DNA of 64,000 nt from NCBI GenBank assembly GCA_030704225.1, contig CP131915.1, positions 3,658,001 to 3,722,000 on the forward strand, written 5' to 3'. Positions 52,112 to 60,391 of this stretch are shown piece by piece (within the stretch, counting starts at the first letter, position 1; the number at the start of each line of letters is the position of its first letter). Position numbers and translations under genes: made by a program. This stretch comes from Kosakonia sp. H02. GTDB taxonomy: Bacteria > Pseudomonadota > Gammaproteobacteria > Enterobacterales > Enterobacteriaceae. Under the pieces are notes generated by a model, which saw nothing but the letters and a program-made list of their open reading frames with translations, was not told the origin of the DNA and did not search any database.

Positions 52112-53001
52112 GCTGAATCACCCGCAGAGGCTGAGGCGTTAGATGAGGAGCGCACTTCACGCACATGGTCTTCCAGTTCGGCGAAGCTCGGGCGCTCGGT
52201 GGAGAAGAGCGTTTTGCGGCCAAATTCAACGGCGATTTGCGGCGCGTAGCCATTAATGCTGGAAAGCAGCGTGGTTTTGATGCACTCCATCATCTTCAGG
52301 TGTTCCGCGCTGCGTTGACGCAGCAAGGTTGCCAGGGGCAGAACCATGCCGTATGCCAACAGGATACCGAGGAAGGTTCCCACCATGGCGTGGGCAATCA
52401 AGGCACCCAGTTCCGCAGCCGGGCGATCCGCCGCCGCCAGGGCGTTTACCACCCCCATTACCGCTGCCACAATACCGAACGCTGGCAGACCATCGCCGAC
52501 GGCGTTCAGGCTGTGCGCCGGGACTTCGTGCTCGTGCTCGCAGGTCTCGATCTCTTCATCCATCAACGCTTCCATTTCGAAGGCGTTCATGTTGCCGCTG
52601 ACCATCAAACGCAGATAGTCGACGATAAAGTTCATGATATCGGCATCAGCCAATAGCCGCGGGTAGGCCGAGAAAATCGGGCTGTTCTGCGGATCTTCAA
52701 TATCGTTTTCCAGCGCAACCAGCCCGCTCTGGCGGCTTTTTGCCAGCAACAGGTAGAGCATCGCCAACAAATCGAGATAGAGCGATTTGGTGAAATGGGA
52801 ACCTTTAAACAAAGTGGGGAAGGCTTTTAAGGTTGCACGGATCGCTTTGCCGTTATTACCGACAATAAAAGCCCCGACCCCGGCACCACCGATAATTAAA
52901 AGTTCGGTAGGCTGAAATAATGACATGAGGTTACCGCCGCTCAGCATAAAACCGCCAAATACGGTGGCGAGAACGACGACATAGCCAATTATGACTAACA
53001 C
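52108..53001 (-). CDS. motA: flagellar stator protein MotA
   Basis: 297 residues, four membrane helices, with the cytoplasmic loop holding the charged residues that face FliG (around 85-100) and the GVVNALAAADRPAAELGALIAHAMVGTFLGILLAYG segment. E. coli MotA has 295 residues. It lies 72 bases downstream of flhC copy 2, the E. coli arrangement flhDC-motAB-cheAW. Confidence 0.97.
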   Translation of the reverse strand: MLVIIGYVVVLATVFGGFMLSGGNLMSLFQPTELLIIGGAGVGAFIVGNNGKAIRATLKAFPTLFKGSHFTKSLYLDLLAMLYLLLAKSRQSGLVALENDIEDPQNSPIFSAYPRLLADADIMNFIVDYLRLMVSGNMNAFEMEALMDEEIETCEHEHEVPAHSLNAVGDGLPAFGIVAAVMGVVNALAAADRPAAELGALIAHAMVGTFLGILLAYGMVLPLATLLRQRSAEHLKMMECIKTTLLSSINGYAPQIAVEFGRKTLFSTERPSFAELEDHVREVRSSSNASASAGDSA

Positions 53002-53073
53002 TTCAACTCCTTAATAATTGAGAAAATATCCTGCCACTCTGATTGCAAACAGCGCAGCATGTCAGGGCGGGTT

Positions 53074-53625
53074 TTACTGCCGCTGATTCATGAGCGATCG
53101 TTCCGGGCGAGCGCGTTTAATTGCCCGTGAAGGCGGAAAACATAAACTACAGGTAAAAATACTGTTGGTATTTTCCGGCGTGGTAATAAAGCGCCCGCCA
53201 CAGGTGCAGCACTCCGTATGTTTAATCATGCCGCAGTCAATAAAGCGCAGCAGCGTCCATGCACGTGTTAACCCTAATACAGGTTTTGTCTCGGTACCGT
53301 TCAGGCTATTTTCCAGATACAGACGATAGCCTTTGAGCATAATTTCGACGGGACGGCCCGTTTCCGTCTTTTGCAAATAACAATAGATGTTATAAAAAAT
53401 TGACGAGTGGATATTTTGTTCCCACGCCATATACCAGTCTGTGGAAAACGGCAACATGCCTTTCGGCGGCGAACAGCCTTTGAGTTCTTTATACAGTTTT
53501 AACAACCTTCTGCGACTCAAACTGGTTTCGCTTTCCAGAACCTGCATCCTTGCGCCAAAAGAAATTAATTCCATGGCAATCTGCGCATCCCTGATTTCCG
53601 ACATTATGCTTTTTTCACACATCAT
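53074..53625 (-). CDS. flhC: flagellar master regulator subunit FlhC, copy 2
   Basis: 183 residues from ATG 53625 behind GGAG. Zinc-ligand cysteines are Cys139, Cys142, Cys159 and Cys162, so the fold is intact. The N-terminal region differs from copy 1 at only about three of 83 residues, although many codons differ silently; the C-terminal half is about 65% identical. It starts 11 bases after flhD copy 2 and is followed by motA. No frame damage is seen, so it is likely functional. Confidence 0.95.
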   Translation of the reverse strand: MMCEKSIMSEIRDAQIAMELISFGARMQVLESETSLSRRRLLKLYKELKGCSPPKGMLPFSTDWYMAWEQNIHSSIFYNIYCYLQKTETGRPVEIMLKGYRLYLENSLNGTETKPVLGLTRAWTLLRFIDCGMIKHTECCTCGGRFITTPENTNSIFTCSLCFPPSRAIKRARPERSLMNQRQ

Positions 53626-53636
53626 AAACTCCGCTT

Positions 53637-53984
53637 TCAGGTTGTCGACGGCTCTTCCCCAGAAAGAGAATTAAGCAAATCAGTAGATAAGATGATTCCG
53701 GTATGGATACTCTGCAAAGCATCAATACGGGAATCCTTGGTTAAACAATCAAGGACCGTTTCATTGTCAATACGCAACTGGCAAATTAACTGGCCGGTCG
53801 ATGAAAGCTTTATAAGCTGAGGAAACGTCAGTCCCTTCACGATATCAATCGTGGCTTCGCTTAAACCAAGTCGAAATTTTGCAGCAAATCTGTCTTCCAG
53901 AATCAAACGCTGTGCCAGCAGCAAATAAGAAAGATTCATATCCCGGATACACTGCATTGGCTCATCAAAATTTGCTACGTTCAT
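53637..53984 (-). CDS. flhD: flagellar master regulator subunit FlhD, copy 2
   Basis: 115 residues, about 63% identical to copy 1 by eye, with the NLSYLLLAQRLI, PQLIKLSSTGQLI and CLTKDSRIDALQ cores intact. Most differences lie at residues 29-52 and in the last 15. It follows fliA after 91 bases with no convincing terminator between, so it may be transcribed from the fliA promoter instead of having the usual long private region. Confidence 0.95.
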   Translation of the reverse strand: MNVANFDEPMQCIRDMNLSYLLLAQRLILEDRFAAKFRLGLSEATIDIVKGLTFPQLIKLSSTGQLICQLRIDNETVLDCLTKDSRIDALQSIHTGIILSTDLLNSLSGEEPSTT

Positions 53985-54075
53985 TACAACTGCCCCTTGT
54001 ATAGGTAACGCACAATGCAGCTACCGTCCTGTACTTCGTAATCAATGAGTAACAACTTAATGTTGTTTATTTTTA

Positions 54076-54804
54076 TTATTCCCAGCCTCGCCCTTCCAGG
54101 CGCGCACGTAACCGTTTAATGGTTTGGCTGTGTAACTGGCTCACGCGTGTTTCCGTAATCCCCAGCAGTGAACCCACCTCCTTCATATTCAACTCTTGTT
54201 GATAATATAAATTCAGTAACATCTGTTCGCGCTCGGGAAGCTCCCTTATTTCCTGGCTAATCTGCCGGGTTAAATCACCCAGCACAGCATCGTTTAACGG
54301 ATCCAGGTGGTCCTGCTCCATTTCCGCCAGTTCTACACCGTCTGCCAGTAATTCCTGCAATTCATCCAGTGAACAGAGCATGCTGGTATTGGTATCCGCC
54401 AGGATTTGCTGATATTCCTGTAAGGTCATTCCTAATTCTGCGGCAACATCAGATTCCGATGCCGCGCCACCGGAGCGTTGTTCAACGCGCATAATGGCAG
54501 AGGAGACTTCGCGGGTTTTACGACGAACGCGTCGGGGCACCCAATCATGTTCGCGTAATTCATCCATAAATGCCCAACGCAAACGTTGGGCAATATAGAC
54601 ACTGAGTTTGACCCCTTTTTTGGGGTCAAATTGTTCAATAGCATCAAGAAGAGCAATTGCACCGGCCTGAATAAGATCGTCGAGTTCAACACTTGCCGAT
54701 AATCTTGATTGCAATTTCAGCGCTTCATAGCGAACTAAATAACCATACTTAGCCCACAACTGCTCTTTTTGAATTGTCCCCTCAGGGCTGTATAAACCAT
54801 TCAC
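54076..54804 (-). CDS. fliA: flagellar sigma factor FliA (sigma-28)
   Basis: 242 residues with sigma region 2 (SVELDDLIQAGAIALLDAIEQFDPKKGVKLSVYIAQRLRWAFMDEL) and region 4 (LPEREQMLLNLYYQQELNMKEVGSLLGITETRVSQLHSQTIKRLRARL). It directs class 3 promoters and is held by FlgM (not in view). In E. coli it precedes fliZ near fliC; here no fliZ follows and the next gene is flhD copy 2. Confidence 0.96.
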   Translation of the reverse strand: MNGLYSPEGTIQKEQLWAKYGYLVRYEALKLQSRLSASVELDDLIQAGAIALLDAIEQFDPKKGVKLSVYIAQRLRWAFMDELREHDWVPRRVRRKTREVSSAIMRVEQRSGGAASESDVAAELGMTLQEYQQILADTNTSMLCSLDELQELLADGVELAEMEQDHLDPLNDAVLGDLTRQISQEIRELPEREQMLLNLYYQQELNMKEVGSLLGITETRVSQLHSQTIKRLRARLEGRGWE

Positions 54805-54932
54805 TATTACAATTTCCGGGATGATAATAATAGAATGAAATTATTATTGATTATCGCCAAATCAAATAGCCTGATAAGAAACCGGAAAGTGAAACATATT
54901 GCGACTTTATTCAGCACGTCAGGCACCATCAA

Positions 54933-56594
54933 TTAAAATGTTTCCCAATCCCCTTCGGATTTTTTTACGGGAGCATATTCTTTGCGGGTGGATGAAATAA
55001 CCGGTCGCACCGTTTCCATTCCGTGTTTCTCACGAGCAACGGCTGAAACATGGTGTTCGTTAACGGTAAACTGCGCCACAATTTCATCGAGATCGCTGGC
55101 ATGTTGCTCAACACTGGTCGCCGTTTTCGCGGCATTTTCCACCATTTGGGCGTTCTGCTGGGTCACCAGATCCATTTCGTTGACGGCCTGCGCAATCTGG
55201 TTAATGCCGGTGCTTTGCTCATCAGAGGCAGAGGTAATTTCCGCCATGATGTCGGTAACCTGCATCACAGATTTAACGATTTCCTGCATGGAAGAACCGG
55301 CCAGTTCCACTTCCTGCGAACCGGTGTTCATATTGGCAACACAGGTGTTAATCAGTTGGCGGATCTCTTTCGCCGCATCGGCACTGCGTTTCGCCAGGTT
55401 ACGGACTTCACCCGCTACCACCGCAAAACCGCGACCCTGCTCACCGGCACGCGCCGCTTCAACCGCTGCGTTGAGCGCCAGGATGTTGGTCTGGTTAGCA
55501 ATGCTATCAATTACGCTGTTGATGTCGGCAATTTGACGGGAGTTGACGGTAATTTCCGTCATGATTTTGTCAAGATTACTCATCACTTCGCCGCCCTTCT
55601 GCGCGCTCACGCTGGCGCTTTCAGCCAGTTGTTGCGCACTGTGGGCGTTGTCGGCGTTCTGACGAACGGTGATTTTCAGCTCTTCCATGCTGGCTGCGGT
55701 TTCTTGCAGCGCGGAAGCCTGCTGTTCAGTACGGGAAGAAAGATCGTTGTTGCTGGTCGCGATTTCCTGCGCATTGGTATAGATGTGCTTCACGCCATTG
55801 CGGATGCCATAAACCGTGTCGGTCAGGGATTGGCGCATACTTTCAACTTCAACGAGCATTTTGCCGATTTCGTTCTGTGCGCCCGCGTCAATTTTGGCAC
55901 TCAGGTTGCCGCCCGCAATAGACTGGAATGAAGCGATAGCCTGATCCAGACGATCGAAAATGGTGCGCTTGAGCCAGATACGGGAAATCACTGCGCTGAT
56001 CACCGCCAGAACCAGGGCAATCATGGCAAAGAGAGACATACGCTGAGTATCAGCGCGAGCAGTATCACTGAAACCTGTTATCAGCTGTTCAGCATAGGTT
56101 AAGTACTTATCAGCACTCTCTTTCAATGCTACACGTTGTTTAGCTTCACCAACCAAATCACCGGTGTACCCGGCTGGGTTAGCGATGTAATTCGCCTTTT
56201 TCAGTGAAAAAGCCAGAACACTTTCAAAGCGTTTCTGGATATCTGCGGCGATAATGCGCTCTTCGTCGGTTTTAAAAGGGGTGGACATAAATTCATCCAT
56301 CTCTTTTTCCGCGATGGTGAACATTTTTTTCGCGTTATCAATATCGCCTTGATCAAGCGGCTGGTTAAGCAGGGTCGACGTCATGCCAGCATTGACCTGC
56401 GCCATTGCCCCTGTCAGGCCAGAAACGGCGTTATTCAGGGTATCAATATTGGTACTGGTCAGTACGGCATCGTCAAAGTTACTTGAGGATGATTTAGAGC
56501 TGGTCAACGCATAGGTCGACACAGCAATAATACAAACGATTAACAGACCAAGCAGGAGATTAACTCCTGTGGATATTTTTAAGTCTTTAAACAT
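54933..56594 (-). CDS. methyl-accepting chemotaxis protein with TarH-type sensor
   Basis: 553 residues from ATG 56594. Membrane helices at about 12-32 and 190-212 enclose a four-helix-bundle ligand domain. A HAMP domain, methylation helices, and the signalling tip with NILALNAAVEAARAGEQGRGFAVVAGEVRNLAKRSA follow. The C-terminus ends DWETF, like the CheR/CheB-tethering pentapeptide NWETF of Tar and Tsr, so it should be a fully adapting receptor. The ligand is unknown: the residues that bind Asp or Ser in Tar and Tsr were not identified. It is the only receptor gene in view and lies between fliA and flgL. Confidence 0.9.
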   Translation of the reverse strand: MFKDLKISTGVNLLLGLLIVCIIAVSTYALTSSKSSSSNFDDAVLTSTNIDTLNNAVSGLTGAMAQVNAGMTSTLLNQPLDQGDIDNAKKMFTIAEKEMDEFMSTPFKTDEERIIAADIQKRFESVLAFSLKKANYIANPAGYTGDLVGEAKQRVALKESADKYLTYAEQLITGFSDTARADTQRMSLFAMIALVLAVISAVISRIWLKRTIFDRLDQAIASFQSIAGGNLSAKIDAGAQNEIGKMLVEVESMRQSLTDTVYGIRNGVKHIYTNAQEIATSNNDLSSRTEQQASALQETAASMEELKITVRQNADNAHSAQQLAESASVSAQKGGEVMSNLDKIMTEITVNSRQIADINSVIDSIANQTNILALNAAVEAARAGEQGRGFAVVAGEVRNLAKRSADAAKEIRQLINTCVANMNTGSQEVELAGSSMQEIVKSVMQVTDIMAEITSASDEQSTGINQIAQAVNEMDLVTQQNAQMVENAAKTATSVEQHASDLDEIVAQFTVNEHHVSAVAREKHGMETVRPVISSTRKEYAPVKKSEGDWETF

Positions 56595-56715
56595 AACGAA
56601 ACCTAAGTAATAGGGAACACAATGAAATACCCGCACGCGGATATTTCATTTACGTATGTGCGTCTAATAACGTTCCCGTAACTTCCTACGGGATTAAAAA
56701 TCAGAAGCGGAAAAC

Positions 56716-57639
56716 TTATCCAACAACTTTGAAAATAGAGAGCTGCTGCATTGACTGAAATACCGTCATTGATGAGTTAAGCGCAAATTCCGACATCTTT
56801 GATTGCGATAACAGCGTAATCATTGAATCCCAATCCGATCCTAATGTTTCCTGCAATCGACTTGTCACATTGATACTCTGCGTTTCAGCACTGAACCCCA
56901 GGGATTCAATCTGCTGCAAATTCGTCCCGACCGTGGCGCGGACTTTGCCCAGGTTATCAATGTTTTTCTTGATGCTGACGTTCGCATCATCCAGCACAGC
57001 CTGTAAGGCATCGCGGTCGGCGTCGTTGGTCACCGGCTGCTTTAACTGCGCAATTGCGCTGTCGAGCGCTTTGAACAGATCGTCCTGCGAGCCGCTCATA
57101 AACACATCGTCACCAGTATGGCCGACCTGCATTTCAGTACTGTCGGAAACCACCTGCGTCATCGGCGTATCGCCGCCGATATAGGTGCCATCGTCCTGGA
57201 ACGGTGCGGTTCCGGTTTTATAGCCAGCGAAAATATAGCGGCCATCGCTGTTTTTGGTGTTGGCCAAATCGAGCAGGTTATCGCGAATACCCTGCAACTC
57301 CTGCGCCAGCGCTGCGCGGTCTTCATCGGAGTAGGCCCCGTTACCACCGGCAACGATTTTTTGCGACAGGTTATCCGTCAGCAGGTTGGAGATGGAATCC
57401 AGCGTGCCATCTTCCTGAGCCAGCGCATCTTGCGCGTAGGTACGCGCGGTGTCGTACTGGCTCATGCGGGATAACGCAGTTTGTAATGTGACAGCCTGCG
57501 AAGCGCCGGTCGGATCATCAGACGGCTTCAGCAGAGTCTGGCCTGCGGAGAGACGCGTAGACAGGTCGTTATAGCCCGTCATCGCATCGCCCAGGCTGTC
57601 TATGCGGTTTTGAAATATATAACTTGTGCTAAGACGCAT
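56716..57639 (-). CDS. flgL: hook-filament junction protein FlgL
   Basis: 307 residues, slightly shorter than E. coli FlgL (317). Flagellin-like ends: MRLSTSYIFQNRIDSLGDAMTGYNDLSTRLSAGQTLLKPSDDPTGASQAV and the C-terminal MSEFALNSSMTVFQSMQQLSIF. It joins the hook-associated FlgK to the filament. 48 bases after flgK. Confidence 0.96.
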   Translation of the reverse strand: MRLSTSYIFQNRIDSLGDAMTGYNDLSTRLSAGQTLLKPSDDPTGASQAVTLQTALSRMSQYDTARTYAQDALAQEDGTLDSISNLLTDNLSQKIVAGGNGAYSDEDRAALAQELQGIRDNLLDLANTKNSDGRYIFAGYKTGTAPFQDDGTYIGGDTPMTQVVSDSTEMQVGHTGDDVFMSGSQDDLFKALDSAIAQLKQPVTNDADRDALQAVLDDANVSIKKNIDNLGKVRATVGTNLQQIESLGFSAETQSINVTSRLQETLGSDWDSMITLLSQSKMSEFALNSSMTVFQSMQQLSIFKVVG

Positions 57640-57687
57640 CGTTTATTCCTGATCGTAATGTAGGCTGCCCGGCTAAACCGGGCGCGC

Positions 57688-59328
57688 TTAACGAATACTT
57701 AAAATGGTGTCAAAAAGGGTCGTTGCGGTCTGGAGTACCTGCGCATTCGCCTGGTAGTACTGCGAGAACATTTGCAAGTTGACGTACTCTTCGTTGATAT
57801 CGACACCCGACACAGACTGCTGCTGAAGCGCCCACTCATCGTAGACATTCGCCGATGTGGTGATATCCGCTTTTAAGGCACTGACCGAAGAACCGACAGA
57901 GCTCACCAGGCTGGCATACGCGCCGGAGAGCGTCTTACCGTCAACCACTTCCTCGTCTTTAATACCAATCATGTCGAGGATGTTTTCGTTATCACTCTGA
58001 TCGTCCGGATCCGGAGATTTTGCCGCCGCAATCTGGTCGCCATCGGTAATGGCAACGGTAAGATTGTCTGCCGCGCCGTCGGTCGGGTTGATGATAAAGC
58101 TGTCGCCCGGCGTCGGTGTGCCGCCTGGGGTAATCGAAATACCTTCGAATTCCAGTTCGCCATTGCCGCCAATGGTAGGCGTAATGGTGCGACCATCGCT
58201 GGTGGTGATCGTCCAGTCGGTGCTGCCCGGCCCGTTATAGACCAGTTCGTAATCTTCAGATTTGACCGACGGGATATCCGTAAAGTCGACATCCAGCGAA
58301 CCGGTACCGGTGTTGTTGATGTTGCCAACTGCTTCCGGTTTGCCGATGTTAAAAATATCGCCACCGGCATTGCCGTCGAGATCGTAGCCCTGGGCGTTAA
58401 CCTCGTTGAATTTGTTAGCCATCTGCAACGCCAGCTGGTTGAGCTGATCGCGCGCGGAAACCAAATCTTCGTTGCGGAATTTAAACAGCCCGCCCAGTGA
58501 ACCGGTGGTTTTCTCTTCATCAAGCGGCAGGGCATTGCCCGACGCGTCAACGTAAGCCACCACGGTGGTATTCGGATCGCTTTCCGATGCGCTGGCTTGC
58601 AGGTTGTAGGATTTGCCGCCGCTAACCAGCGCCATGCCGTTTTGCATGGAGACGCTAACCGCGCCGGTATCGGTGTTTTCATTAACCTTGATACCAATCT
58701 TTTCGCTTAACTGGCTGAGCAACTGATCGCGCTGGTCAAGCAAGTCCGCTGGCATACCGCCCGTCTGGCCGTGAACCTTCTCGATTTGCTTATTCAGCGT
58801 CGCCAGTTGTTTGGTATAGGAGTTGATATCGTCAACGGTCTGGGAAATTTGCGTGTTGGTGCTCTTTTCCAGGCCGTTTAATGTTTTGCTGTTGCTGCGA
58901 TACTGGTTGGCAATCGCATTAAATTCCGCCAGTACGCCCTGACGCGCCGCCGGGTCAACCGGATCTTTACTGACCGATTCCATGGCTTCAAATAAGTTGT
59001 CCATGGTGGCGGAAATATTGTTAGTGGTATCGCCGAGCATGTCGTCAATTTGGCTGACCTGCTCGTAACGGCTGTTGAGGGAATAAAACTCGGTTGCCGC
59101 ACCGCGTACCTGGTTGGTCATAAAACCGTTATAGGCGCGCTGGACATCACCCACTTTTACGCCATAGCCGAAAAAGCCATAACTCGTGGATTTCCCACCT
59201 GCCTCGCCCAGAATAATATTCTGGCGGCTATAGCCTGCTGTAGTGGCATTTGACAAGTTGTTACCCACCACATTTAACGCATTTTGCGCAGCGTTAAGCC
59301 CGGACTGGGCCAGATTGATTAAATTCAT
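57688..59328 (-). CDS. flgK: hook-filament junction protein FlgK
   Basis: 546 residues, E. coli length 547. The N-terminal NLINLAQSGLNAAQNALNVVGNNLSNATTAGYSRQ is the rod/hook/flagellin signature, and the C-terminus VNLQMFSQYYQANAQVLQTATTLFDTILSIR packs against it. A sigma-28-like promoter lies between flgJ and this gene. Confidence 0.97.
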   Translation of the reverse strand: MNLINLAQSGLNAAQNALNVVGNNLSNATTAGYSRQNIILGEAGGKSTSYGFFGYGVKVGDVQRAYNGFMTNQVRGAATEFYSLNSRYEQVSQIDDMLGDTTNNISATMDNLFEAMESVSKDPVDPAARQGVLAEFNAIANQYRSNSKTLNGLEKSTNTQISQTVDDINSYTKQLATLNKQIEKVHGQTGGMPADLLDQRDQLLSQLSEKIGIKVNENTDTGAVSVSMQNGMALVSGGKSYNLQASASESDPNTTVVAYVDASGNALPLDEEKTTGSLGGLFKFRNEDLVSARDQLNQLALQMANKFNEVNAQGYDLDGNAGGDIFNIGKPEAVGNINNTGTGSLDVDFTDIPSVKSEDYELVYNGPGSTDWTITTSDGRTITPTIGGNGELEFEGISITPGGTPTPGDSFIINPTDGAADNLTVAITDGDQIAAAKSPDPDDQSDNENILDMIGIKDEEVVDGKTLSGAYASLVSSVGSSVSALKADITTSANVYDEWALQQQSVSGVDINEEYVNLQMFSQYYQANAQVLQTATTLFDTILSIR

Positions 59329-59395
59329 GTGTTATCGATCCTTACCAGAGGAGGAGGAGATAAGAAGCCCCCGATAAAATGAGTGTTCTCTATAT

Positions 59396-59424
59396 TTATC
59401 GGCCCTGTAAAATTTCGCTAAAGT
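59396..59424 (-). promoter_or_regulatory. candidate sigma-28 promoter of flgKL
   Basis: On the minus strand ACTTTAG (59424-59418), 14 bases, then GCCGATAA (59403-59396), a perfect sigma-28 -10. The -35 part and spacing equal those before fliC. The start codon is about 68 bases downstream. In Salmonella flgKL also has a class 3 promoter at this place. Confidence 0.7.
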
Positions 59425-59431
59425 CCACAGC

Positions 59432-60391
59432 CTAAAATAATGAAGAAAAATCCGAAGAATAAGCATCCGCGGCCTCGCTCACCTTATTTCGCACTTGCTG
59501 AATGATATTGATCAATTTTTTCGCATATGCCGGATCCGTTGCATATCCGGCGGATTGCAACGCTTTTGCCGCTATTTCCGGCGTTTCCGATTTCACAACA
59601 TTTTTATAACGAGGATTACGACTAATTAACGATGTATAATCTTCGAGCGCTTCGGCATAAGAGGAATAAACTTTAAATTTGTCTTTTATTTTCTGCGCCA
59701 CACCACCTTCATATTCCGTGGTGGTTATTTCTGTCGTTTCGCCTTGCCAATCCGCCGTGGCTTTCACGCCAAATAAGTTATGGCTTGGTTTACCGTCGCG
59801 GGTGAGAATTTCTCGTTTACCCCAGCCGGATTCCAGCGCCGCCTGCGCAATAATTAATTGATGCGGAATGCCGCTTAAACGCCCCACCGCCATCGCCGGT
59901 GCCATCATGCGGGCAATAAAACCGCCGCCCGGAATAGCCGGTATTTCCGCTTGCGCAGCCTGCTCTTGTTCCGCCCGCTGTTCATCCGGGTCTGCTGGCT
60001 GCAAACGCAGCGGCACGCCAATAAAGCGTGCCGGACTAATATGTAGCGGAACTTCGCGCGTGGCGGTGACATTTTCGGCCACCGCTTCAGATTTGCCGGT
60101 CATCTGTTTGACCATCAGATCGGCAAAGCCCATTTTTCCCTTCTCGGCAATGTTCTGCGAAATCTGCTGGTCGTACAGCGAGGTGAACATCTCCGACTGC
60201 TGCGAATTAAATAAACCATCTTTGAAAGAGGCCTGACGCATGCTTTTCAGCATCATCTGTACGAACAGGCCTTCCATCTGTTTGGCGACCGCTTTCAGCG
60301 CCTCCGGCGACTGGTTACGTGCCGCCAGCTTTAATTGATCGAGGCTGTGGGCGTCAAACGCCGCCCCTTGCGGCACTGAAGGACCAATCAT
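59432..60391 (-). CDS. flgJ: peptidoglycan hydrolase and rod cap FlgJ
   Basis: 319 residues. N-terminal rod-scaffold domain (about 10-100; KAVAKQMEGLFVQMMLKSMRQASF) and C-terminal muramidase domain (about 165-310) with the catalytic Glu in AQAALESGWGKRE. Both domains are present, as in Salmonella (316). The start shares one base with the flgI stop. Confidence 0.96.
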   Translation of the reverse strand: MIGPSVPQGAAFDAHSLDQLKLAARNQSPEALKAVAKQMEGLFVQMMLKSMRQASFKDGLFNSQQSEMFTSLYDQQISQNIAEKGKMGFADLMVKQMTGKSEAVAENVTATREVPLHISPARFIGVPLRLQPADPDEQRAEQEQAAQAEIPAIPGGGFIARMMAPAMAVGRLSGIPHQLIIAQAALESGWGKREILTRDGKPSHNLFGVKATADWQGETTEITTTEYEGGVAQKIKDKFKVYSSYAEALEDYTSLISRNPRYKNVVKSETPEIAAKALQSAGYATDPAYAKKLINIIQQVRNKVSEAADAYSSDFSSLF

